From the NCBI RefSeq assembly GCF_015291645.1, contig NZ_CP030055.1, positions 5,332,001-5,396,000 on the forward strand: a stretch of DNA of 64,000 nt. Reading direction: 5' to 3'. This DNA comes from Bradyrhizobium sp. CCBAU 53340 (lineage in GTDB: Bacteria; Pseudomonadota; Alphaproteobacteria; Rhizobiales; Xanthobacteraceae). Shown piece by piece: positions 26,921 to 37,200 of the stretch. The notes below the pieces were generated by a model. The model ran no database searches and was not told where the DNA came from. It saw nothing but the letters and a program-made list of their open reading frames with translations. The position numbers and the translations under genes are program-made. How positions within the stretch are numbered: position 1 is the first letter of the stretch; each line of letters starts with the position of its first letter.

Positions 26921-27295
26921 TTACTCCACCCGCGTGACCTCGCATTCGCTGCGAGAATTAGGTCCAACCACGCCGATATTGACGTTCTTGAACTCGTAGC
27001 TTGCATGCGCAGGAACAGGCTGGTTGGCCCAGACCAAAACCGTCGTGGCGCGCTCCCGATCTCCATCCATCCAGCAAGTCAGCTCGACGCTGTCGATCTT
27101 TTTCTCGGTGCCATTGGAGAGCACAAAACTCGCAATTCCGTAATTGTCGGCCCGCCGCGTCGCTTGGAATGAATCGATCTTGACGAGTTCGCTCAAATCC
27201 GTGCGCGCCGCGGGCGGTTGCGCGCCCTGGGCCGCCGCAGCGCCAACCATGGAATAGAGCCCTGCAAGGCAGAGAATCTCGGCCAATAACCTCAT
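26921..27295 (-). CDS. small secreted protein of unknown function
   Basis: This is a 124-residue protein with signal peptide MRLLAEILCLAGLYSMVGAA (cleaved after AAAQG or nearby). The mature domain contains DSFQATRRADNYGIASFVLS and ends in NVNIGVVGPNSRSECEVTRVE, a beta-sandwich-like pattern with two cysteines (LTCWMDG and SECEV). The ATG at 27295 is preferred because a GAGGA box precedes it and it gives a clean signal peptide; the longer open frame upstream overlaps the neighbouring gene. It converges with the secreted-protein gene at 26436. Confidence 0.75.
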   Translation of the reverse strand: MRLLAEILCLAGLYSMVGAAAAQGAQPPAARTDLSELVKIDSFQATRRADNYGIASFVLSNGTEKKIDSVELTCWMDGDRERATTVLVWANQPVPAHASYEFKNVNIGVVGPNSRSECEVTRVE

Positions 27296-27404
27296 CACGA
27301 TCCTCGTCCCATCCGAGACGATATTTCCGCGCTTTCGGGATCGGCGCAAGTACCAAGGGTCATTGCGGCGCGATAGCTCGCGCCTGCCTTCCGGCAGAGC
27401 GACG

Positions 27405-27914
27405 TCAGTGAGAGAGCGTCTTCGCAGCCGAAGGCTGCGCCGGGTCTGCCCCGCAATCGCCGATCCGATGTGCCACAACCAGCTCGACCCTTGGCAGCTG
27501 GCCTTCGCTGAGCTCGTTTTGCTCGGTGTAGGACTCGTCACTATGAACTGTGATCACCGTGCTGACGGGACCCATGAAATCGCAACGGTTCGCGAAAGTG
27601 TATTGATTGTTCTTCTTTTCGGGCCTCGCAGAGACGCAATTGCCGACCGAAGGGGACGAGAATGTCGCTTTCATCGAGACGGTCGGGTCGACGCATGCAG
27701 TCACCTCCCGCTCGAGCAAACGCTGCTTCGACTTGCGGTGGGCGACCATATCGAGCGTACGAACGAAGTGCCAAAGGCCTTTGCGGAAGGTCGGCCCCGC
27801 GAACTCATCGGCCTTGGCCACACTCGTGATCGAGGACATCAGAAGCGCCGCAGCGGCGCAGCGAACGAAAGGGGATGCAACAATTGAACGGCGGCCTGTG
27901 CTCATTGTCTCCAT
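27405..27914 (-). CDS. DUF3617-like secreted protein
   Basis: This 169-residue protein has a signal peptide ending SSITSVAKA. The mature part reads FRKGLWHFVRTLDM, then a VTACVDP cysteine motif, then GNCVSARPEKKNN and ANRCDFMGPVSTVITVHSDESY. This order (Gly-Leu-Trp opening, one Cys near the middle, a Cys pair, then a beta-rich end) resembles the DUF3617 family of periplasmic proteins of unknown role. Possible starts are 27959, 27914 and 27905; 27914 is a compromise. The two small secreted proteins before it face the other giant gene. Confidence 0.7.
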   Translation of the reverse strand: METMSTGRRSIVASPFVRCAAAALLMSSITSVAKADEFAGPTFRKGLWHFVRTLDMVAHRKSKQRLLEREVTACVDPTVSMKATFSSPSVGNCVSARPEKKNNQYTFANRCDFMGPVSTVITVHSDESYTEQNELSEGQLPRVELVVAHRIGDCGADPAQPSAAKTLSH

Positions 27915-28293
27915 ACCTGCGCTTGCTCCCCGGCAGAATAGCCGCACAGTCGAAATCATTGCCGCAGGTTCACGCGCCTCCGTAAAGCAAACATTAACAA
28001 TACGGCAGACCCGTTAAACTACGGCATTCCCGCATGCCTGGTCGGCAGCGCATCGAATCGCGTGTGACTAACCCCGCTCCCCGCGCGACTTCTTGTCACG
28101 GGGGCGGACGGCTGGTCAACCACGCGCCATTACGGAGAGGCCATCAGGGGGGTAAAAGGCAGTTATGGGTTCATTAATTCTGGCCACCGCGGCATTTGAG
28201 TAACAGTGGTAGGGTCTGCCTTTGCGCAGGATCACCCCGTGAATTTACGGAGCTCAAAATACACCAGCACTCTCTCGAGACGGCACCGCATCC
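27915..28293. other. intergenic region downstream of the second giant gene
   Basis: This is 379 bases that should hold the promoter of the DUF3617-like gene and the 3' end of the giant transcript. I see no strong terminator and no gene. Confidence 0.5.
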
Positions 28294-31200
28294 TCACGCG
28301 ACTAGATCGTGGGCGAGATAGGTGATCGAAGTCCCCTTGAGCTGGTCTGAAGCGAAATGGAAGTTTTCGGCGGAGTAATTTCCGACAAGCGCCAGCTCCG
28401 CGGTCTGCTGCCCGTCCGAAACCGTTAACACCCCGCCGGTCCGAGCAGCATTTTCCTGGTAGCTGATCGAGGCGGAGCCGAATTGAACATTTTCTAGATC
28501 AATCAAATCGTTGCCGTCAAAGCCGACAATCGTGCCATCGAAGTGGAAGGCGTCGCCCAGTTTGAGCGTGCCGCCGCCTGAGCCAAACATCACATTGACA
28601 TTGGCGGCGCCCTCAAGGTCGATCGTCGCAATGCCATTGATGCTAGCAGTGCCGTTTCCGCTCACCGCGCCTTGGACCGTGAGCGATGCCCCATTCGCAA
28701 AAAGGACACCTGAGTTTTCGACCGAACCTGCGACCGTCAGGCCACCGCTCCCCGAAGCTTCCAGAACACCCGTATTGAAGACCCAATTTGCACCGGTATT
28801 GATCGTTAGCGCGTGAGTACCGGTAGCGTTGATTATACCGGCATTTGTCAGGGAAAGATCGCCATTGCCAAGATGTCCGGCTCCCGAAATCGTGTTGTCC
28901 TCGTTGTCGAGTGCGGCGTTAGCGCTCGTTTCCGAGATAACATTGGCATCATTATCAGACAGCACGATCTGACCACCGCCATGCAGCGTCAGGCCATTTC
29001 CGGTAAGCTGCAGAAGCGTCTGATCGCCGGTCGAATTCAAGGCGATGGTCCCGACATTGTCGATGGACCCGCTCAGCGGCATGGTGGCGCCATCACCGAT
29101 CGTCAGGGTTCCCGTGTTGCCGAAGGTCGGGTTTTGATCAAAGACGAAGTCGGCCTGGGTCAAATCCGCCGCATGAACGCCCTGCAGTTCGATCGTCTGC
29201 CCGTCTGGGAGTGCAATTAGCGCGTTCCCAGTGGCGTCGTCGGTCAGATGCGCCTGAATGTCGGTAAAGCTTGCAAAATTGCCGTACCCGATCAGATCAA
29301 TCTGATCCTGAGCGACATCGAAGTCATAAATTGTATCGTGACCGATCGACTGCGCGAGTACGAAGACGTCACTTCCCGGCGTGCCGGTCAGCGTATCATC
29401 GCTGGAAAGAGCAAAGATCGGAGAACCCGGCGCATAGGCCTCAACGTTGTCAGCAACGACCGCAAACTCAGTGCTACCGTCGGCCGTTTTCCAGGTCTCA
29501 GTGACGGTCAACAGAGTGGCGCCCGTGTAGCCGATTGAAGTGGTAATAGTCAGCGCGGTGAGGTTGTCTGTCTCGACAGTCCACGTGCCATCACCGTGGT
29601 TAATCCCATCGCTGATGCTCCAATCGGACGGAACCCCTGCGAGGGTCAGGTAGATCGGTCCGCTCGCTTGACCATCGGAGGGATCCGTCAGCGCCAAATG
29701 GATCGGGTCTCCCGCGATCCCGGCGGGCGCAACCGCAAACGAGGAATTATTCGACAGCGTGGCGGACTTGGACGCTGACAGATTCGCAGCATCGTAGGCC
29801 GTGATCGTGACAGTGTCCTTGTTGTTGATCGGGGGAGTCGAACTCGTCGTGATCGTGTAGATTCCGCCACTGTAAGTCACAGAAGCAAGCAAACCGGAGA
29901 ATGACCACGTGCTGCCGTCGAACGTCGCAGAGCCGAGCAGCGTTCCGTTTTCAGCAAGCTCGAACTTTGTAATGCCTCCCTGACCTATGACATTGGCGTC
30001 GGCATCAGTCACCGCGGCCTGGAACGTCCAAATGGTCCCAGGACCGGTCTTGTCTCCTGTGAACGCGAACTGGCCGCCGATAATGTCGGAAAACACAGGA
30101 GGAGGAGTCAGCTGCACCAGACTTCCGTAGTATCCATCATGGCTGTAGCCGTCGCTCGTTATCAGCCATCCTTGGTGCGTATAGTCACCCGAAAGGCGGA
30201 TTTGAACCGAGGTGCCCAATGTGTTGTCGATGAACGTGACAGTGCTGACGTTCAGGCTCGCACTGTATGAAACCGTCGTTGACATATGGGTAGGTGAGAA
30301 CGGCAGGTCCCTCAGGTCGATGAGATCGTCGAGGCTCAAAATCGTTCCAATAGAAGAGCCGGCGAGCAGGCCCAAGAACTGGTCGGCGTCATCGAGGATC
30401 AGCGTGCCGCTGCCACCTCCGAACAACACCGTGTTCGTGAACGAAACCGAGCCGCCAATCTCGAGATTGGCCAGCGCGGCAAGGTTCACCGCACCCGTGC
30501 CAACGATATTCCCGGCGATATCAACTGTATTGATGGCATAGATCGTGCCGTAGTCCGCAATCGTGCCGCCAAAGATGGATGATAAGTCGAGCGTAAGGCT
30601 CCCGCCTAGGTCGACCTTTACCGTGCCATCAGTGTTGGTCACGGTCGAGGCATTGTCGATCAGCAGCGAACCGCCCGCCAGGACCTCCAGCAGCGCGTTC
30701 GACGTCACGGTCTCATGACGAAGCTCGTTGCTGCCATTGCTGACCTTGATCACGCCGTCGTTCTGCAGAATGCCGTCGTTCAGCAGCGTCTGACCCGTCA
30801 GGTCGAGCTCGCCCGCGGCCTGCCCATTGCCGACAGCCGTCGTCGTTACCGTCCCGCCTGTCACCGTCGCCTGGTTCAGCGTCAGCAGTCCGCCCGCATC
30901 CACCGTGGTCTGCGTGTTGGCTACCGACGTCACGCTGTCGATCAGCAGCGAACCGCCCGCCAGGACCTCCAGCAGCGCGTTCGACGTCACGGTCTCATGA
31001 CGAAGCTCGTTGCTGCCATTGCTGACCTTGATCACGCCGTCGTTCTGCAGGACGCCGTCCTTCACCAGCGTCTGGCCAGTCAGGTCGAGCTCGCCCGCGG
31101 CCTGCCCATTGCCGGCAGCCACCGTCGCTACCGTCCCGCCCGTCACCGTCGCCTGGTTCAGCGTCAGCAGGCCGCCCGCATCCACCGTGGTCTGCGTGTT

Positions 31201-34200
31201 GGCCACCGACGTCACGCTGTCGATCAGCAACGAACCACCCGACAGAACCTCCAGCAGCGCGTTCGACGTCACGTTCTCATGACGAAGCTCATTGCTGCCA
31301 TTGCTGACCTTGATCACGCCGCCGTTCTGCAGGACGCCGTCCTTCACCAGCGTCTGGCCAGTCAGGTCGAGCTCGCCCGCGACCTGCCCATTGCCGACAG
31401 CCGTCGTCGTTACCGTCCCGCCTGTCACCGTCGCCTGGTTCAGCGTCAGCAGTCCGCCCGCATCCACCGTGGTCTGCGTGTTGGCTACCGACGTCACGCT
31501 GTCGATCAGCAGCGACCCGCCCGCCAGGACCTCCAGCAGCGCGTTCGACGTCACGTTCTCATGACGAAGCTCGTTGCTGCCATTGCTGACCTTGATCACG
31601 CCGCCGTTCTGCAGGACGCCGTCCTTCACCAGCGTCTGGCCAGTCAGGTCGAGCTCGCCCGCGGCCTGCTCATTGCCGGCAGCCACCGTCGCTACCGTCC
31701 CGCCGGTGACCGTGGTCCCGCCCAGCGTCAGCGTCTGGCTGGCCTCCACCGTCAGCTGCGTGTTGCTCAGAACGTCGCCGAGGATCGTGCTGCTGCCGAT
31801 GATGTCGAGCAGCCCGCCATTGAGCAGCGAACCGCCCGACAGCGTCACACCGCTGAACTTCAGCGTGCTGTCGCCGTCCACCTTCACCGTGCCGTTGTCG
31901 GCGATGAAGGCCCCGGTCACGGTCGTGCCATCCATGGTCAGGATTTGACCGGGGTCCACCGTCACCTGGCCGCCATTGACCGCCGCGCCGTTGATCGCGC
32001 CGGAGCCGGTCACGTGGATCAGGTTGGCGTTCGTCACCGTCCCGCCGGTGACCGTGGTCCCGCCCAGCGTCAGCGTCTGGCTGGCCTCCACCGTCAGCTG
32101 CGTGTTGCTCAGAACGTCGCCGAGGATCGTGCTGCTGCCGATGATGTCGAGCAGCCCGCCATTGAGCAGCGAACCGCCCGACAGCGTCACACCGCTGAAC
32201 TTCAGCGTGCTGTCGCCGTCCACCTTCACCGTGCCGTTGTCGGCGATGAAGGCCCCGGTCACGGTCGTGCCATCCAGGGTCAGGATCTGACCGGGGTCCA
32301 CCGTCACCTGGCCGCCATTGACCGCCGCGCCGTTGATCGCGCCGGAGCCGGTCACGTGGATCAGGTTGGCGTTCGTCACCGTCCCGCCAGTGACCGTGGT
32401 CCCACCCAGCGTCAGCGTCTGGCTGGCCTCCACCGTCAGCTGCGTGTTGCTCAGAACGTCGCCGAGGATCGTGCTGCTGCCGATGATGTCGAGCAGCCCG
32501 CCATTGAGCAGCGAACCGCCCGACAGCGTCACACCGCTGAACTTCAGCGTGCTGTCGCCGTCCACCTTCACCGTGCCGTTGTCGGCGATGAAGGCCCCGG
32601 TCACGGTCGTGCCATCCATGGTCAGGATCTGACCGGGGTCCACCGTCACCTGGCCGCCATTGACCGCCGCGCCGTTGATCGCGCCGGAGCCGGTCACGTG
32701 GATCAGGTTGGCGTTCGTCACCGTCCCGCCAGTGACCGTGGTCCCGCCCAGCGTCAGCGTCTGGCTGGCCTCCACCGTCAGCTGCGTGTTGCTCAGAACG
32801 TCGCCGAGGATCGTGCTGCTGCCGATGATGTCGAGCAGCCCGCCATTGAGCAGCGAACCGCCCGACAGCGTCACACCGCTGAACTTCAGCGTGCTGTCGC
32901 CGTCCACCTTCACCGTGCCGTTGTCGGCGATGAAGGCCCCGGTCACGGTCGTGCCATCCAGGGTCAGGATCTGACCGGGGTCCACCGTCACCTGGCCGCC
33001 ATTGACCGCCGCGCCGTTGATCGCGCCGGAGCCGGTCACGTGGATCAGGTTGGCGTTCGTCACCGTCCCGCCGGTGACCGTGGTCCCACCCAGCGTCAGC
33101 GTCTGGCTGGCCTCCACCGTCAGCTGCGTGTTGCTCAGAACGTCGCCGAGGATCGTGCTGCTGCCGATGATGTCGAGCAGCCCGCCATTGAGCAGCGAAC
33201 CGCCCGACAGCGTCACACCGCTGAACTTCAGCGTGCTGTCGCCGTCCACCTTCACCGTGCCGTTGTCGGCGATGAAGGCCCCGGTCACGGTCGTGCCATC
33301 CAGGGTCAGGATCTGACCGGGGTCCACCGTCACCTGGCCGCCATTGACCGCCGCGCCGTTGATCGCGCCGGAGCCGGTCACGTGGATCAGGTTGGCGTTC
33401 GTCACCGTCCCGCCGGTGACCGTGGTCCCGCCCAGCGTCAGCGTCTGGCTGGCCTCCACCGTCAGCTGCGTGTTGCTCAGAACGTCGCCGAGGATCGTGC
33501 TGCTGCCGATGATGTCGAGCAGCCCGCCATTGAGCAGCGAACCGCCCGACAGCGTCACACCGCTGAACTTCAGCGTGCTGTCGCCGTCCACCTTCACCGT
33601 GCCGTTGTCGGCGATGAAGGCCCCGGTCACGGTCGTGCCATCCAGGGTCAGGATCTGACCGGGGTCCACCGTCACCTGGCCGCCATTGACCGTCGCGCCG
33701 TTGATCGCGCCGGAGCCGGTCACGTGGATCAGGTTGGCGTTCGTCACCGTCCCGCCGGTGACCGTGGTCCCGCCCAGCGTCAGCGTCTGGCTGGCCTCCA
33801 CCGTCAGCTGCGTGTTGCTCAGAACGTCGCCGAGGATCGTGCTGCTGCCGATGATGTCGAGCAGCCCGCCATTGAGCAGCGAACCGCCCGACAGCGTCAC
33901 ACCGCTGAACTTCAGCGTGCTGTCGCCGTCCACCTTCACCGTGCCGTTGTCGGCGATGAAGGCCCCGGTCACGGTCGTGCCATCCAGGGTCAGGATCTGA
34001 CCGGGGTCCACCGTCACCTGGCCGCCATTGACCGCCGCGCCGTTGATCGCGCCGGAGCCGGTCACGTGGATCAGGTTGGCGTTCGTCACCGTCCCGCCGG
34101 TGACCGTGGTCCCGCCCAGCGTCAGCGTCTGGCTGGCCTCCACCGTCAGCTGCGTGTTGCTCAGAACGTCGCCGAGGATCGTGCTGCTGCCGATGATGTC

Positions 34201-37200
34201 GAGCAGCCCGCCATTGAGCAGCGAACCGCCCGACAGCGTCACACCGCTGAACTTCAGCGTGCTGTCGCCGTCCACCTTCACCGTGCCGTTGTCGGCGATG
34301 AAGGCCCCGGTCACGGTCGTGCCATCCAGGGTCAGGATCTGACCGGGGTCCACCGTCACCTGGCCGCCATTGACCGTCGCGCCGTTGATCGCGCCGGAGC
34401 CGGTCACGTGGATCAGGTTGGCGTTCGTCACCGTCCCGCCGGTGACCGTGGTCCCGCCCAGCGTCAGCGTCTGGCTGGCCTCCACCGTCAGCTGCGTGTT
34501 GCTCAGAACGTCGCCGAGGATCGTGCTGCTGCCGATGATGTCGAGCAGCCCGCCATTGAGCAGCGAACCGCCCGACAGCGTCACACCGCTGAACTTCAGC
34601 GTGCTGTCGCCGTCCACCTTCACCGTGCCGTTGTCGGCGATGAAGGCCCCGGTCACGGTCGTGCCATCCAGGGTCAGGATCTGACCGGGGTCCACCGTCA
34701 CCTGGCCGCCATTGACCGCCGCGCCGTTGATCGCGCCGGAGCCGGTCACGTGGATCAGGTTGGCGTTCGTCACCGTCCCGCCGGTGACCGTGGTCCCACC
34801 CAGCGTCAGCGTCTGGCTGGCCTCCACCGTCAGCTGCGTGTTGCTCAGAACGTCGCCGAGGATCGTGCTGCTGCCGATGATGTCGAGCAGCCCGCCATTG
34901 AGCAGCGAACCGCCCGACAGCGTCACACCGCTGAACTTCAGCGTGCTGTCGCCGTCCACCTTCACCGTGCCGTTGTCGGCGATGAAGGCCCCGGTCACGG
35001 TCGTGCCATCCAGGGTCAGGATCTGACCGGGGTCCACCGTCACCTGGCCGCCATTGACCGCCGCGCCGTTGATCGCGCCGGAGCCGGTCACGTGGATCAG
35101 GTTGGCGTTCGTCACCGTCCCGCCGGTGACCGTGGTCCCGCCCAGCGTCAGCGTCTGGCTGGCCTCCACCGTCAGCTGCGTGTTGCTCAGAACGTCGCCG
35201 AGGATCGTGCTGCTGCCGATGATGTCGAGCAGCCCGCCATTGAGCAGCGAACCGCCCGACAGCGTCACACCGCTGAACTTCAGCGTGCTGTCGCCGTCCA
35301 CCTTCACCGTGCCGTTGTCGGCGATGAAGGCCCCGGTCACGGTCGTGCCATCCAGGGTCAGGATCTGACCGGGGTCCACCGTCACCTGGCCGCCATTGAC
35401 CGTCGCGCCGTTGATCGCGCCGGAGCCGGTCACGTGGATCAGGTTGGCGTTCGTCACCGTCCCGCCGGTGACCGTGGTCCCGCCCAGCGTCAGCGTCTGG
35501 CTGGCCTCCACCGTCAGCTGCGTGTTGCTCAGAACGTCGCCGAGGATCGTGCTGCTGCCGATGATGTCGAGCAGCCCGCCATTGAGCAGCGAACCGCCCG
35601 ACAGCGTCACACCGCTGAACTTCAGCGTGCTGTCGCCGTCCACCTTCACCGTGCCGTTGTCGGCGATGAAGGCCCCGGTCACGGTCGTGCCATCCAGGGT
35701 CAGGATCTGACCGGGGTCCACCGTCACCTGGCCGCCATTGACCGCCGCGCCGTTGATCGCGCCGGAGCCGGTCACGTGGATCAGGTTGGCGTTCGTCACC
35801 GTCCCGCCGGTGACCGTGGTCCCGCCCAGCGTCAGCGTCTGGCTGGCCTCCACCGTCAGCTGCGTGTTGCTCAGAACGTCGCCGAGGATCGTGCTGCTGC
35901 CGATGATGTCGAGCAGCCCGCCATTGAGCAGCGAACCGCCCGACAGCGTCACACCGCTGAACTTCAGCGTGCTGTCGCCGTCCACCTTCACCGTGCCGTT
36001 GTCGGCGATGAAGGCCCCGGTCACGGTCGTGCCATCCAGGGTCAGGATCTGACCGGGGTCCACCGTCACCTGGCCGCCATTGACCGTCGCGCCGTTGATC
36101 GCGCCGGAGCCGGTCACGTGGATCAGGTTGGCGTTCGTCACCGTCCCGCCGGTGACCGTGGTCCCGCCCAGCGTCAGCGTCTGGCTGGCCTCCACCGTCA
36201 GCTGCGTGTTGCTCAGAACGTCGCCGAGGATCGTGCTGCTGCCGATGATGTCGAGCAGCCCGCCATTGAGCAGCGAACCGCCCGACAGCGTCACACCGCT
36301 GAACTTCAGCGTGCTGTCGCCGTCCACCTTCACCGTGCCGTTGTCGGCGATGAAGGCCCCGGTCACGGTCGTGCCATCCAGGGTCAGGATCTGACCGGGG
36401 TCCACCGTCACCTGGCCGCCATTGACCGCCGCGCCGTTGATCGCGCCGGAGCCGGTCACGTGGATCAGGTTGGCGTTCGTCACCGTCCCGCCGGTGACCG
36501 TGGTCCCACCCAGCGTCAGCGTCTGGCTGGCCTCCACCGTCAGCTGCGTGTTGCTCAGAACGTCGCCGAGGATCGTGCTGCTGCCGATGATGTCGAGCAG
36601 CCCGCCATTGAGCAGCGAACCGCCCGACAGCGTCACACGATCGAGCGCGAGTTGTCCCGCAACGACAACGGTTCCGGTATTTGTGACGTTTTCCTTCGAC
36701 AAGAGGTTGCCTGGCCCGGCAACATTCAGGACGCCCTGAACGAGCAAAGAACCATCTTCGAGCGCGGCTGACCCCTGCAGATTGAGAGCTCCGGCATCGA
36801 CGACGAGCCCGCCAGAGATCATTGCGTCTTGCAGCAGCAAGCTTGCACTCGGTTCGACCGATAAGGTACCGCCCGTGTTCGCAACAGCGACCGCTACGTT
36901 GAGAGTGCCGCCAAGGACGTCGATTTTCGCGGTATTGAAGACTCGCGCCGCATCGAGAAAGTCCCCGCCGTCGCCGACCGTCACGACGCCCGCATTGTTC
37001 AGGACGCTCTGATTGAACAGTTCAAGTTGACCACCAACGATTACAGTGCCGGCGTTGGTCAGTACCGCGTCCGCCAGGAGCGTGACATCGAAACCGACAC
37101 TAAGGTTGCTATTATTTAGAAGCTGCCAGCCGGTCGTCCCACTGTCGTTCACCGTCACGGCTCGCGCGATTGCGTCAGACGTAATCGTGACGGTGCCTGG

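Noticed and set aside
30715..36771. A 2018-codon open frame on the plus strand, antisense to the second giant gene
   Set aside because: This is also an artefact of repeating one stop-free unit; the composition is Arg/His/Ala-rich and no domain or start signal is seen.
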